Assembly: GCF_023242315.1 (NCBI RefSeq)
Contig: NZ_JALLIY010000001.1
Coordinates: 515,401 to 579,400 of the forward strand
DNA: 64,000 nt
Direction of reading: 5' to 3'
Origin: Pseudomonas sp. MWU13-2105
Lineage (GTDB): Bacteria; Pseudomonadota; Gammaproteobacteria; Pseudomonadales; Pseudomonadaceae
The position numbers and the translations under genes were made by a program. Positions 9,171 to 19,055 of this stretch are shown here, piece after piece. Numbering within the stretch: position 1 is the stretch's first letter; the number at the start of each line of letters is the position of its first letter. Under the pieces are notes generated by a model. That model was not told where the DNA came from. It worked only from the letters and a program-made list of their open reading frames with translations, and searched no databases.

Positions 9171-9225
9171 AGGAACGGGAGCGATGCTATGATGCAGCGT
9201 ATTTCGTCAGAGCAGCCTCCCTGTT

Positions 9226-9948
9226 ATGGATCACCAGCCCCCCAAGCCACGCAAGAGCATGCATGCCCAGATCGTTCAGGAACTGGGCATGCACATTGTC
9301 TCCGGACGTTTCAAGCCGGAAGAGCGTTTACCCATGGAGGCTACGCTGTGCGAGGAATATAAAGTCAGTCGCTCGGTGCTGCGCGAAGCCACTCGGGTAC
9401 TGAGCGCCAAAGGGCTGGTGTACTCCAAGCCACGGGTCGGCGCGGTGGTCCGCCCCCGCGTGAAATGGCACTTGCTGGACCCGGACGTGTTGTCCTGGCT
9501 GATGCAGTCGACGCCGCACAGCGAGTTCTTCAACACCTTGGCCGGCGTGCGTCGCATCCTCGAACCGGAAATCGCCGCGATGGCCGCCACCACGGCGACC
9601 GACGCGGACATCGCGATCATCGAAACAGCCTACAAAGCCATGGAAGCGGCGCAGACCCACGCGAGCCTGTTGCAGGCGGACCTGGATTTTCACCGGGCGA
9701 TCGCCGATGCAACCCGCAACGACTTGCTCGCCTATATGTGCAACATGCTTTCGCTGCCGTTGCGCGAGTCCATCAACATCACCAACCAGCGTCCCGACAG
9801 CCAACGGCTCAGCCTGCCCCGGCACAAGGCGATACTGACCGCCATCAAGAATCGCGACGCCCTCGGCGCGCGGCATGCTTCGCTGGTACAACTTGACGAT
9901 ACCCGGGTCGCCCTGGATGCCGTGATGAACGTCCTCACGCCGCTGTAA
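9226..9948 (+). CDS. FadR-subfamily GntR transcriptional regulator (FCD domain)
   Basis: This is a 240-residue regulator. Residues about 12-80 form a winged helix with QIVQELGMHIVSGRFKPEERLPME and VSRSVLREATRVLSAKGLV. Residues about 100-230 are an FCD ligand-binding domain with the metal-type pattern DLDFHRAIADATRN and a later histidine in RHKAILTAI. The architecture resembles E. coli DgoR, so an aldonate or keto-deoxy-aldonate effector is plausible. Two matching operator-like sites lie in the divergent promoter at 7277-7367, making this the best candidate regulator of the arabinose locus. The ATG at 9226 has no strong ribosome-binding site. Confidence 0.88.
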   Translation: MDHQPPKPRKSMHAQIVQELGMHIVSGRFKPEERLPMEATLCEEYKVSRSVLREATRVLSAKGLVYSKPRVGAVVRPRVKWHLLDPDVLSWLMQSTPHSEFFNTLAGVRRILEPEIAAMAATTATDADIAIIETAYKAMEAAQTHASLLQADLDFHRAIADATRNDLLAYMCNMLSLPLRESINITNQRPDSQRLSLPRHKAILTAIKNRDALGARHASLVQLDDTRVALDAVMNVLTPL

Positions 9949-9996
9949 CGCAACGGCAAGAGCAGGTGCTCGACCGAGCGACCGCGAGGGCCTGAC

Positions 9997-10800
9997 TCAG
10001 GCCTTGGCGCCCAACTCCGCGGAGAGCCGGGCGGCGACCTGCTTGATCAATGGGATCAGCTCGGCCATTTTCTCCAGCGGCATATAGGGCACGGTACTGG
10101 CGATACTGATCCCGGCGACGATTCGCCGGCTGGCATCGCGTACCGGTGCAGCGACACAGCGGATCGACGGCTCATTGTCTTCCAGGTCAAACGCGTAGCC
10201 ACCCGCCACGTATTCCAGCATGCGCTGCTGGAATTGTTCCCAGGATTGCTCCGGGAGCTGCGGCCATAACAGATTTTTCCCGGCCACCGGCACACTGAGC
10301 CGATACAGGCGCTGCCACTCCCCTGGTGAGTCATCGAGCATCAGCGCCTTGCCGATCCCGGTGCGCGCCAACGGCATGCGATGCCCGACCCGAGAACGCA
10401 TTTCCGGACCATTGCGCCCCGGGTTCTTGTGCAGGTAGAGCACGTCATCGTCTTCCCGAATCGCCAGGTGAATGGTGTCGCCGGTCAATGCCGACAGCTC
10501 ATCCAGGTACGGCCCGGCCAGGGTCACCAACGGCAACTCTTCACGCGCCTGGAAACCCAGTTCGATCAGCTTGGGCCCGAGCAGGTAACCGACTTGCGGC
10601 ACGACCCGCAGATAGCGCTCATCCACCAGGCAACTGGCCAGTCGATGGGTGGTGCTGCGGGTCGTGCCGATCAGCCGGGCGATTTCCTTGAGGTCACGCG
10701 CACCGCTGGCCACGGCCTGCACCACACCGAGACCACGAAGCAGCGTCTGGGTCCCGGTCGGCGCGGCGTCCTTGGGATTTTTTGCGGCGTCTTCCTGCAT
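9997..10800 (-). CDS. IclR-family transcriptional regulator of the galactonate cluster
   Basis: This 267-residue protein has an N-terminal winged helix (TLLRGLGVVQAVASGARDLKEIARLIGTTRSTTHRLASCL) and a C-terminal effector domain (PYLDELSALTGDTIHLAIR, RMPLARTGIGKALM, GGYAFDLEDNEPSIRCVAAPVRD). These are canonical IclR blocks. It starts 62 bases after the stop of the upstream transporter gene on the same strand, so it is probably the last gene of the dgo operon and a local regulator. The ATG at 10800 has GAAGG upstream. It could act on the inverted repeat before dgoK. Confidence 0.88.
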   Translation of the reverse strand: MQEDAAKNPKDAAPTGTQTLLRGLGVVQAVASGARDLKEIARLIGTTRSTTHRLASCLVDERYLRVVPQVGYLLGPKLIELGFQAREELPLVTLAGPYLDELSALTGDTIHLAIREDDDVLYLHKNPGRNGPEMRSRVGHRMPLARTGIGKALMLDDSPGEWQRLYRLSVPVAGKNLLWPQLPEQSWEQFQQRMLEYVAGGYAFDLEDNEPSIRCVAAPVRDASRRIVAGISIASTVPYMPLEKMAELIPLIKQVAARLSAELGAKA

Positions 10801-10862
10801 ATCCGGCCTTCAACAATGAGCGAGAGAACGGGCGGCATTATGGTCGCCCGGTCTGGCGCTTG

Positions 10863-12173
10863 CTAGAGTTCGATCCGCGCCACCTTGCCCACCAGCAGCA
10901 CATAAGACAGTGCGCCGATCAGCGCCAGCACGGCGATATAGGTGATCGCCGGGGCGAAGGAGTCGCCGCTGGCGAGAAAGCCGATCACGATCGGCGTGGT
11001 GATCGCCGCCAGATTGCCGATAAGGTTGAACACCCCACCGGTCAACCCCAACAAGCGTGCCGGCGCCAGGGTCGAGACCAGCGACCAGGTGATCGAAGCC
11101 AAGCCGTTGCCGAAGAACGCCAGCGCCAGGCAGGCAATCACCCAGGGCGTCGATTCGACAAAGTTGGCACCGATGATCGAAGTGGAAATCAGCAAGCCGC
11201 CAATGATCGGCAACTTGCGCGCAAAGCCGACCGTCGCACCGCGGCGGATCAACCAGTCAGAGAAGAACCCCGAGCAGAGCACGCCGACGAACGCCGCGAG
11301 AAACGGCAGCGACGCCAGCAGGCCGGACTTGATGAAGTCCATGCCACGGTATTTCACCAGGTAGGTGGGAAACCAGGTCAGGAAAAACCACAACGTCGAA
11401 TTGAGGCAGAACTGTCCGAGGTAGATCCCCCACAACTTGCGCTTGCTCAACACGATGCCCAGGTCCGTCCAACTGAACGCGGCCTTGCGCCGGACGGTCT
11501 CGGCCTGGATATCGACCAACCCGCCGCCCTCACGGATAAGCTCGATTTCCGCCTGGTTGGCGCCCTTGAAATCCCGTGGCTCGCGATACACCGCGTACCA
11601 GACGACGGCCCAGAGAATCCCCACCACCCCGGTACTGACGAACACCATGTGCCAACCGTATTGGTGTTGCAGCCAGGCCAGTACCGGGGTCAGAAAGGCC
11701 AGCCCGACGAACTGCCCGGAGGTGTAGAAACCGATGGCGGTCGCACGCTCACGCTCGGGAAACCAGGTGGTCACCACCCGGCTGTTGATCGGATAGGCCG
11801 GCGCTTCCAGGGCGCCCACGGCCATGCGCAACACGAACAGCGCGATAAAGCTGGCGGCGAAACCGAGCAGCACCGTGGCCAGCGACCACAGCAGCAACGC
11901 GACGCTGTAGAGGATGCGCGGCGGCACTCGGTCCACCAGCCAGCCACCGGGGATCTGCATGGCCGCATAGGTCCAGCCGAACGCCGAGAAGATCAGCCCG
12001 ACATGGATCGGATCGATCGCCAACTCGCTGGTCAGCGCCGGGGCCGCGATCGACAGGTTGCTGCGATCCAGATAGTTGATCACCACGGTGATGAACAGCA
12101 GCAGCATGATGAAAAAACGCTTGCGGCTCGGCGTCACCAACGACACCGTCCCGGTAAAGATTTCCGGCTGCAT
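10863..12173 (-). CDS. MFS transporter, D-galactonate (DgoT-like)
   Basis: This 436-residue, 12-helix transporter has family blocks RKRFFIMLLLFITVVINYLDR, GWTYAAMQIPGGWLVDR and SRVVTTWFPERERATAIGFY, as in the DgoT/GudP/GarP sugar-acid symporters. It follows dgoD on the same strand by 103 bases. The start at 12173 (MQPEIFTG) is preceded by AAGAGG; an in-frame upstream extension is not supported by the family N-terminus. Galactonate is inferred from the gene cluster. Confidence 0.87.
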   Translation of the reverse strand: MQPEIFTGTVSLVTPSRKRFFIMLLLFITVVINYLDRSNLSIAAPALTSELAIDPIHVGLIFSAFGWTYAAMQIPGGWLVDRVPPRILYSVALLLWSLATVLLGFAASFIALFVLRMAVGALEAPAYPINSRVVTTWFPERERATAIGFYTSGQFVGLAFLTPVLAWLQHQYGWHMVFVSTGVVGILWAVVWYAVYREPRDFKGANQAEIELIREGGGLVDIQAETVRRKAAFSWTDLGIVLSKRKLWGIYLGQFCLNSTLWFFLTWFPTYLVKYRGMDFIKSGLLASLPFLAAFVGVLCSGFFSDWLIRRGATVGFARKLPIIGGLLISTSIIGANFVESTPWVIACLALAFFGNGLASITWSLVSTLAPARLLGLTGGVFNLIGNLAAITTPIVIGFLASGDSFAPAITYIAVLALIGALSYVLLVGKVARIEL

Positions 12174-12276
12174 GGGAGTGCCTCTTCTTATGATTATTGA
12201 GGGCGTTGATTGGCAAGAATACGGCTGTCCGGGCTGGGACCGGCCCAGCGTCGAGGGGTGCTGAATCAGTCGGCGA

Positions 12277-13425
12277 TCACCACTCGGCGAAACTGCCATC
12301 GGCATGCCGCCAGATCGGATTGCGCCAGCGGTGGCCGATGGCGGCGCGTTCAATCACGTACTCCTCGTTGATCTCGATGCCCAGGCCCGGGCCATTGGGG
12401 ATCTTCACGAAGCCCTTGTCATAGTCGAACACCCGCGGATCCTTGACGTAATCGAGCAGGTCATTGCTTTCGTTGTAATGGATGCCCAGGCTCTGCTCCT
12501 GGATAAACGCGTTGTAGCAAACCGCGTCCAGCTGCAGGCATGCCGCCAGGGCAATCGGGCCCAACGGGCAATGCAAGGCCAGCGCGACGTCGTAGGCTTC
12601 GGCCATGTTGGCGATCTTGCGGGTTTCGGTGATACCGCCGGCATGGGACGCGTCCGGCTGGATGATGTCGACGTAGCCTTCGCTGAGCACCCGCTTGAAA
12701 TCCCAGCGCGAGAACAACCGCTCGCCCAGCGCGATCGGCGTGCTGGTCAGCGGCGCCAGTTCCTTCAAGGCCTCATAGTTTTCGCTGAGCACCGGCTCTT
12801 CGATGAACATCAGTTTGTAGGCGTCGAGTTCCTTCATCAGCACTTTGGCCATGGGCTTGTGCACCCGGCCATGGAAGTCCACGCCGATACCGACATTGGG
12901 GCCCACCGCATCACGCACGGCGGCGACGTTGGCCAGCGCCAGATCGACTTTCTCGAAGCTGTCGACGAACTGCAGCTCTTCGGTGCCGTTCATTTTCACC
13001 GCGGTGAAACCCCGCTCGACGGCTTCCCTGGCCGCCCGGGCGGTATCCGCCGGACGGTCACCGCCGATCCACGAGTACACCCGGATCTTGTCGCGCACCT
13101 GGCCGCCAAGCAGATCGCTGACCGACACCCCCAGGGCCTTGCCCTTGATGTCCCACAGCGCCTGGTCGATCCCGGCCAGGGCGCTCATGTGCACGGCGCC
13201 GCCACGGTAGAAGCCGCCGCGATAGAGCACGGTCCAGATATCCTCGATATTGCGCGGGTCCTTGCCGATCAAGTAATCCGACAGTTCCTCGACCGCCGTC
13301 GCGACCGTGTGGGCGCGGCCTTCGACCACGGGTTCGCCCCAGCCGGTGACGCCTTCATCGGTTTCGATCTTGAGGAACAGCCAGCGCGGCGGAACGATAA
13401 AGGTGGTCAGTTTGGTGATTTTCAT
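12277..13425 (-). CDS. dgoD: D-galactonate dehydratase DgoD
   Basis: This is an enolase-superfamily dehydratase of exactly 382 residues, the same as E. coli DgoD, making 2-keto-3-deoxy-D-galactonate. Residues match the E. coli numbering: magnesium ligands Asp183 (in GVDFHG), Glu209 (in FIEEP) and Glu235 (in LGERLF), with catalytic His185 and His285 (in LALHCPLGP). The ATG at 13425 follows a weak AAGAGAG site. The gene lies between dgoA and the transporter. Confidence 0.95.
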   Translation of the reverse strand: MKITKLTTFIVPPRWLFLKIETDEGVTGWGEPVVEGRAHTVATAVEELSDYLIGKDPRNIEDIWTVLYRGGFYRGGAVHMSALAGIDQALWDIKGKALGVSVSDLLGGQVRDKIRVYSWIGGDRPADTARAAREAVERGFTAVKMNGTEELQFVDSFEKVDLALANVAAVRDAVGPNVGIGVDFHGRVHKPMAKVLMKELDAYKLMFIEEPVLSENYEALKELAPLTSTPIALGERLFSRWDFKRVLSEGYVDIIQPDASHAGGITETRKIANMAEAYDVALALHCPLGPIALAACLQLDAVCYNAFIQEQSLGIHYNESNDLLDYVKDPRVFDYDKGFVKIPNGPGLGIEINEEYVIERAAIGHRWRNPIWRHADGSFAEW

Positions 13426-13475
13426 CTTGTTGTCTCTCTTGTATTTAGAGGCAGCGCACATGGCGCCAAAAAGTC

Positions 13476-14096
13476 TTATCGCAGCGCATTCCAGGCCTGC
13501 ACATAAGCTTTGGCGCGAACCGCCACTTCATCAGGTGTCAGCCCCGGCTTGAACAGCCCGGAACCCAAGCCGAAACCGCTGACGCCCGCCTCGACAAACA
13601 CCCGCATGTTGTCCGGCGTAATCCCGCCCACCGGAATCAGCAAGGTCCCGGCCGGCAGCACCGCCAACCAGGCCTTGACCACCGCCGGGCCCATCTGCTC
13701 GGCGGGGAACATCTTCAGCACATCGGCGCCTTCGGCCAGCGCGGCAAAGGCCTCGGTCGGCGTGGCGACACCCGGCGACAAGTACAACCCCGCCGCCTTG
13801 GCCGCGCGCAGGACCTTGGGATCACTGTGGGGCATGACGATCACCTGCCCGCCCGCCGCCTTCACCTGCTCGACCTGTTCCGCGGTCAACACCGTACCGG
13901 CACCGACCAGGCAATCGGCGGGCAACAGGTCGCGCAGGATGCGGATACTGGCGTACGGTTCAGGCGAATTGAGTGGCACTTCAATGACGCGAAAACCGGC
14001 CTGATACAACACCTCGCCGATGGCCGCCGCCTCTTGCGGACGCAGGCCGCGAAGGATCGCGATCAAACCGTTTTTCGCCAGTGCTTGCTTGAGCAT
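13476..14096 (-). CDS. dgoA: 2-dehydro-3-deoxy-6-phosphogalactonate aldolase DgoA
   Basis: This class I aldolase of 206 residues cleaves phosphorylated 2-keto-3-deoxygalactonate to pyruvate and glyceraldehyde 3-phosphate. Arg16 (ILRGL), Glu39 ([11 protein letters not shown]) and the Schiff-base Lys128 (VLKMFPAE) are in place, as is GIGKA-type phosphate binding through GGITPDNM and GLGSGLF. The ATG at 14096 has AGAGG upstream and starts 31 bases after dgoK. Confidence 0.94.
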   Translation of the reverse strand: MLKQALAKNGLIAILRGLRPQEAAAIGEVLYQAGFRVIEVPLNSPEPYASIRILRDLLPADCLVGAGTVLTAEQVEQVKAAGGQVIVMPHSDPKVLRAAKAAGLYLSPGVATPTEAFAALAEGADVLKMFPAEQMGPAVVKAWLAVLPAGTLLIPVGGITPDNMRVFVEAGVSGFGLGSGLFKPGLTPDEVAVRAKAYVQAWNALR

Positions 14097-14127
14097 GTCA
14101 GACCTCTTGGTAGTTGGGCGCAGGCGG

Positions 14128-15105
14128 TCAGCCGAGCAGTCCGGCCGCTTCGGCCAGCTGCCATAAGCCGCGTTCGGTGGCCTGTTCGGCCAGGCTCACC
14201 TGGGTAAAACCGCAGGCAGCGAGCGCCCGGCTGTAGCGGGCACAGAGTTGTGCATTGCCGATCAGCACGATCGACGGCAAGTGTTCGCTGTGCCGTCGAT
14301 GGCGCTGCACGCTGGCGAGGGCCGCGAGTTCATGACCAATCAACAAGCCCGACAGATAGTCGGTTTGTTCGGCCGCGCTCAGCTCCCCGGTCAGCCCAAG
14401 GCTGCGCGCACTGAACAGGGTCGACAGCGGACCGATTTCGCCCTCGGAGGACAGCGCCACCTGCACGCCGCGATCAAATGCCCGGCCAGCAAAGGGCGCG
14501 CCACGCTGCTGGGTACGCCCCAGGATGCTGTGTTCACTGAGCACGGCAAACACCTCGCCGGTCATGAAGGTATCGAAATGGCGGATGCAGCCGTCGGCCA
14601 CTTCGACCCATTTCGAATGACTGCCCGGCAAGCCGATCAACAGGTTGTCGCCCGCACCGGCCGGCAGGCCTTGCAGCACGCCGAGGACCTGGGTCTCTTC
14701 GCCGCGCATCACATTCGGCAAGCGCGAACGCTGAATCACCCCGGGCACGATGTGCACATCGACACCGCGCAAGCTGCGCAGGGTATTCAAGGAGCGTCCC
14801 AGATTGGCGACATTCGCCGGCGTCTCGCAGTAAGCCGCCTCGGCCCAACCCTGGGCGCTTCCGACCATACCGCAGGCGATCACCGCCAGTTCCGGCTGGG
14901 CATCGAGCCAGTCGCCACAGGCCTCATCGAAGGCCAACTCAAAACCATCGGCGCACATCCGGCCGGCGATCATTCGCGGCACGCCAGGTAACTGCATGAT
15001 TCCCGACGACAGCGAACGCTGTTCGAGCACCTGGCCGCCGGCAGCGAGTTTGTAAGCCCGAAGTGAGGTGGTTCCCCAGTCGAGCGCAATCAATTGCGCC
15101 TGCAT
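14128..15105 (-). CDS. dgoK: 2-dehydro-3-deoxygalactonokinase DgoK
   Basis: This sugar kinase of 325 residues phosphorylates 2-keto-3-deoxygalactonate. It begins LIALDWGTTSLRAYKL, the phosphate-loop motif of the family, and contains ACGMVGSAQGWAEAAY and GLPGSHSKWVEV, both typical of DgoK. The start at 15105 (MQAQLIALDWG) is preceded by AGGTGA. It is the first gene of the dgo run; its upstream region carries a strong inverted repeat. Confidence 0.94.
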   Translation of the reverse strand: MQAQLIALDWGTTSLRAYKLAAGGQVLEQRSLSSGIMQLPGVPRMIAGRMCADGFELAFDEACGDWLDAQPELAVIACGMVGSAQGWAEAAYCETPANVANLGRSLNTLRSLRGVDVHIVPGVIQRSRLPNVMRGEETQVLGVLQGLPAGAGDNLLIGLPGSHSKWVEVADGCIRHFDTFMTGEVFAVLSEHSILGRTQQRGAPFAGRAFDRGVQVALSSEGEIGPLSTLFSARSLGLTGELSAAEQTDYLSGLLIGHELAALASVQRHRRHSEHLPSIVLIGNAQLCARYSRALAACGFTQVSLAEQATERGLWQLAEAAGLLG

Positions 15106-15343
15106 CGCTTCACCTGAAAGTTGTTTTTGGACAGTGAGTGCGTAGAGCTGATGAGGACGACTATAAACCTGACGCGCGCAAAATCTCAATATATAAATAA
15201 ACATCCCATATATAGGGATTAAAAACACAAAAACGATCGCCACCCCGGGGCAATATTCCCGTCGCCGGCGTCTCGCAGAAGGATAGAGCCCAAAACGGGC
15301 GAGAGGCCGGCCGTCTGTTGCAGAGCGGCCGGGTTCTAGAGGA
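15106..15343. promoter_or_regulatory. dgoK upstream region with AT-rich inverted repeat
   Basis: This 238-base gap lies between the Fsr-like gene and dgoK and is the likely dgo promoter. At 15203-15219, arms ATCCC and GGGAT flank a seven-base ATATATA core, about 100 bases ahead of the dgoK start. The site is symmetrical enough for a dimeric repressor, and the IclR protein of the same cluster is the obvious candidate. The rest shows no gene. Confidence 0.6.
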
Positions 15344-16561
15344 TCAAGCCTTTTTCGTTTTCGGCAGCAACACCGCCAACACCCCGAACAACGGCAGGAA
15401 CGAGCACATCGTGTAGACGTATTCGATGCCGTGCAGGTCCGCCAGGTGCCCGAGCAGCGCCGCGCCGATCCCGCCAAAGCCGAACATCAGGCCGAAGAAC
15501 ACCCCGGCGATCATCCCGACATTGCCCGGGACCAGTTCCTGGGCGAAGACCACGATGGCCGAGAAGGCCGACGCCAGGATAAAGCCGATCACCACACTCA
15601 GCAGCGTGGTCCAGAACAGGTCGACATAGGGCAGCATCAAGGTGAACGGCGCCACCCCGAGGATCGAGAACCAGATCACCGCCTTGCGCCCGATCTTGTC
15701 GCCGATCGGCCCGCCGGCGAAGGTCCCCGCCGCCACCGCGCCGAGGAACAGGAACAGGTGCAGCTGCGAACTGGCCACCGACAGCTGGAACTTCTCGATC
15801 AGGTAGAAGGTGAAGTAGCTGGTGAAGCTGGCCATGTAGAAGTACTTGGAGAACACCAGCAAACCGAGTACCACCAACGCCCCGAGTACCCGGTTCTTCG
15901 ACAACCCGTGAGTGGCCTTCTGACCCTGCTTGAGCTTGAACAGGTTCAGGTGCGCGCGATACCAGCGACTGATGCCGTACAGCACGCCCAGGGCAAACAG
16001 CGCGAACAGGCCGAACCAGGCGACATGGCCCTGGCCGAACGGAATGATGATCGCCGCCGCCAGCAACGGGCCGAAGGCCGAGCCGGCGTTACCGCCGACC
16101 TGGAAACTCGACTGCGCCAGCCCGTAACGCCCACCGGAGGCCAGGCGGGCGACCCGCGAAGCTTCCGGGTGGAAGGTCGAGGAACCGACACCGATCAAGG
16201 CCGACGCCAGCAGGATCAGAGGAAAACTGCCGACCTGGGACAGCATCAGGATCCCGATCAGCGTGCTGACCATCCCCAGCGGCAGCAGCAAGGGCTTGGG
16301 ATGGCGGTCGGTATAAAAGCCGACCCAGGGCTGCAACAGCGACGCCGTCACCTGGAACGTCAGGGTAATCAGGCCGACCTGGGTGAAGCTCAGGCCATAG
16401 TTGGCCTTGAGCATCGGATAGATCGACGGCAAGACCGACTGGATCAGGTCGTTGATCAAATGCGCCAACGCCACGGCACCGATCACACGCATCACCAACG
16501 GGCTGGTTTGCGGCGGCGCCGACGCCAAGGTCGAGCCGCCAGAGGTTTGGGTAAGGGCCAT
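15344..16561 (-). CDS. MFS transporter, fosmidomycin-resistance (Fsr) type
   Basis: This 405-residue, 12-helix MFS protein has blocks AHLINDLIQSVLPSIYPMLK, LTFQVTASLLQPWVGFYTDR and FHPEASRVARLASGGRYGLAQ, as in Fsr and related drug exporters. The ATG at 16561 is preferred over a GTG at 16591 that would add ten residues without a ribosome-binding site. It is transcribed toward dgoK but separated from it by 238 bases containing a putative promoter, so it is probably a separate unit. The substrate is not known. Confidence 0.85.
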   Translation of the reverse strand: MALTQTSGGSTLASAPPQTSPLVMRVIGAVALAHLINDLIQSVLPSIYPMLKANYGLSFTQVGLITLTFQVTASLLQPWVGFYTDRHPKPLLLPLGMVSTLIGILMLSQVGSFPLILLASALIGVGSSTFHPEASRVARLASGGRYGLAQSSFQVGGNAGSAFGPLLAAAIIIPFGQGHVAWFGLFALFALGVLYGISRWYRAHLNLFKLKQGQKATHGLSKNRVLGALVVLGLLVFSKYFYMASFTSYFTFYLIEKFQLSVASSQLHLFLFLGAVAAGTFAGGPIGDKIGRKAVIWFSILGVAPFTLMLPYVDLFWTTLLSVVIGFILASAFSAIVVFAQELVPGNVGMIAGVFFGLMFGFGGIGAALLGHLADLHGIEYVYTMCSFLPLFGVLAVLLPKTKKA

Positions 16562-16882
16562 GAAGTGATTCCGTAACACGGATGGATGCACAGTTGCAGG
16601 TGCAGCAATGTGCCATTTTTCGGTGCATTCGTGCCAGATACTTGTAGAGCTAACAATCGGTTTTTTCTCGACGGAATGACTAATAGCGTAAAGCCATTGG
16701 TCTGAATCTTGCGTGCTCTGAGTGCTTACAGCACGCCCCCTTACAAAGGGGACCGAGAATGGGAAGTTTCGCTACAACAGCTGACCTACAACGCCTGACT
16801 GGCGGACTTCCGAAGTATCTAATGACGGCCCCCGTTACGATTGCACCAAAATCGTGCGTGGCGCCCTGAGGAGTAGTCGACC
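16562..16882. other. Intergenic region between the Fsr-like and chemoreceptor genes
   Basis: This 321-base divergent region must contain the promoters of both neighbours. I see no convincing ORF on either strand and no strong repeat. A TGAGGAG ribosome-binding site for the chemoreceptor lies at its right end. Confidence 0.6.
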
Positions 16883-18940
16883 ATGCACGCTTTTTTATCA
16901 CCGGGGATTCGACTGCTGGGCCACTTCGGGTTCGCCCGCAAGTTTCAGGTACTGTTCCTGCTGTTCATCGTGCCGCTGATGGGCAGCCTGTACCTGATCG
17001 GCCAGGATTATCGCGGCAAGCTGGCACTGATTACCGAGGAGCGTGCCGGCGTCAATCAACTGCTGTCCCTCGACTCGCTGGACAACCTGCTGGAGGCCCA
17101 GCGTGATCGTGCCGCCCGTTGGCGCGCCACGGAAACCAACCGGCAACCGACACCGGCCACCCTCGCGGCCATGGCGACCCTGGACAAGGCCCAACCGGAA
17201 ATCAACCAGGCGGTCGAGGCGCTGGGCAAGACCCTGCAAAGCGAAGGCGCCGACACCGACACCCTGAACCGCTACCAGGCCCTGCAAGCTGCCCTCGCCG
17301 GCCTCGATTCCGCCAGCCTGAGCAAGGTCGGCTGGTGGCCGGACGGCTATGATCGCTTCACCAGCGCCCTGAGTGCACTGCAAGCGCTGCGCGAACAGGT
17401 CGCCATGGACAGCCGCCTGATCCTCGCGCCCTGGATGGAGACCTACCTGCTCACGCAAATCGCCACCCAGCATGCGCCGGACCTGATCGAGCGGGTTGGC
17501 CGCCTGGCCAGTGTCGGCCAGGCGTCCGTGGTCTCGGGCCAGTTCAGCCTGCAAAGCCGCCTGCAATTGAAGGACCTGCGTGGTCGTATCGGCGATGCCC
17601 GCGAGCAGTTGACCAAGACCGGCAACCTGCTGGAAAGCCGCCTGCCACCGGAGCTGAAAAGCTGGGCCGAACGTTACCATGCCAGCCTGAAATACCTGGA
17701 CGATGGCCTCAAGGTGCTCGATGACGGCATGTTCGGCGGCAGCATCAGCCTCAAGCCCGAAGGCTTCGAACAGACCCTGGACAAGATGCTCGGCGAACTC
17801 GCCAGCTTGCGCCAGGACAGCCTCACCTCCCTCGACAGCCGCCTGGACTATTACCACGGCGCGGCCATCCGCCAGTTCAGCCTGCTGGCGGGGATCTTCG
17901 GCTGCCTGCTGCTGGCGGCGTTGTACCTGTTCGTCTGCCTGCAAGCCTCGATCCGTCGGAGTGCCAGCGGTATTACCCTGCTGGCCGAATCCCTGCGTGA
18001 CGGCAATCTCTGCCTGCAAGTGCCGGTGGAGGGCCGCGACGAACTCGCGGCCATCAGCACCGCGCTGAACGTCGCCGTGGTGCAACTGCGCACCAGTTTG
18101 CAGGGGGTCGACCATGAGACCCTGCAACTGAGCGCGGCGGTGCGCACCCTCAATACCCACTCCAGCGGCGCCCTCAGCGAGGTCGAGACACAACAGGCGC
18201 AGATCAGCCAGATCGCCGCCGCCGCCACGCAACTGGCGGCCACCTCCCTGGGCGTGGCGCAGAGCTGCGAACAGGCCTCCGGCAGCGCCCAGAACACCCA
18301 GCGCATCGCCTCCGACAGCAGTCGCGACAGCCAGCGCACCACCGCGAGCATCCAGCAACTGAACCAGCGCCTGAACGAAACGGCCGCGGCCCTCGGCCGG
18401 GTCAGCGAACAGGGGCAGCAGATCCAGTTGGTGGTCGACACCATTCGCGGGGTAGCCGAGCAGACCAACCTGCTGGCCCTGAACGCCGCCATCGAAGCGG
18501 CGCGGGCCGGCGAGCAAGGGCGGGGCTTTGCGGTGGTGGCGGACGAGGTGCGCAGCCTGTCGCAACGCACCCAGAGCTCGACCGCACAGATCGCCAGCAC
18601 GGTCGACAGCCTGCGCTCCACGGTCAGCCAGGCCGTGACCCTGATGGAAGCGGCCTGTATCCAGGCCGAGACCGACGCGCAATCGGTGACCGGACTGGGC
18701 CAGCGGCTGGTGGAAATCGCCGGCGCCGTACAGACCGTCACCGACACCCTGGCGCAGATCGCCACGGCGGTGGACGAGCAGGCAAGCACGGCGGACGAAG
18801 TCAGCGGCAATATCCAGCAGATCGACCAGGCGGCCGTACGGCTGCTGGAAGGCGCGCGCGCGGTCAACCGTGCGGCGGACAGCCTGAGCGAAGGCAGCAA
18901 GGCGCTGAGCGACAATACCGGGCGTTTCCGCCTGAATTGA
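16883..18940 (+). CDS. Methyl-accepting chemotaxis protein, large periplasmic sensor
   Basis: This is a transmembrane chemoreceptor of 685 residues. One helix lies near residues 15-38, a long mostly helical periplasmic domain follows to about 330, a second helix spans about 331-352, and a HAMP region follows. The cytoplasmic hairpin tip, with [20 protein letters not shown] at about residues 525-545, is the universal CheA/CheW contact. There is no C-terminal CheR-tethering pentapeptide. The sensor is long and helical, closer to the helical-bimodular type than to dCache, but the ligand cannot be read. It is monocistronic, with TGAGGAG before the ATG. Confidence 0.93.
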   Translation: MHAFLSPGIRLLGHFGFARKFQVLFLLFIVPLMGSLYLIGQDYRGKLALITEERAGVNQLLSLDSLDNLLEAQRDRAARWRATETNRQPTPATLAAMATLDKAQPEINQAVEALGKTLQSEGADTDTLNRYQALQAALAGLDSASLSKVGWWPDGYDRFTSALSALQALREQVAMDSRLILAPWMETYLLTQIATQHAPDLIERVGRLASVGQASVVSGQFSLQSRLQLKDLRGRIGDAREQLTKTGNLLESRLPPELKSWAERYHASLKYLDDGLKVLDDGMFGGSISLKPEGFEQTLDKMLGELASLRQDSLTSLDSRLDYYHGAAIRQFSLLAGIFGCLLLAALYLFVCLQASIRRSASGITLLAESLRDGNLCLQVPVEGRDELAAISTALNVAVVQLRTSLQGVDHETLQLSAAVRTLNTHSSGALSEVETQQAQISQIAAAATQLAATSLGVAQSCEQASGSAQNTQRIASDSSRDSQRTTASIQQLNQRLNETAAALGRVSEQGQQIQLVVDTIRGVAEQTNLLALNAAIEAARAGEQGRGFAVVADEVRSLSQRTQSSTAQIASTVDSLRSTVSQAVTLMEAACIQAETDAQSVTGLGQRLVEIAGAVQTVTDTLAQIATAVDEQASTADEVSGNIQQIDQAAVRLLEGARAVNRAADSLSEGSKALSDNTGRFRLN

Positions 18941-18947
18941 GGCACCC

Positions 18948-18976
18948 AAGGCCCACGGTTTTCGCCGTCGGGCCTT
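18948..18976 (+). terminator. Hairpin after the chemoreceptor gene
   Basis: AAGGCCC and GGGCCTT arms, extended by CGG/CCG, enclose a TTTTCG loop eight bases after the stop. A long T-run is absent, so termination may be partial. Confidence 0.6.
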
Positions 18977-19015
18977 AAGCGGTTGATAGCGTAGAGAAAA
19001 TTTTCAGATATTTGC

Positions 19016-19044
19016 TTGACACAATATCGTTACCGGCGAATAAT
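19016..19044 (+). promoter_or_regulatory. Promoter of tRNA-Met
   Basis: A consensus -35 TTGACA (19016-19021) is followed after 17 bases by AATAAT (19039-19044). The discriminator is GC-rich (GCGCGCC), as expected for a stringently controlled stable-RNA promoter. The tRNA begins 12 bases after the -10 box. Confidence 0.8.
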
Positions 19045-19055
19045 GCGCGCCACTT

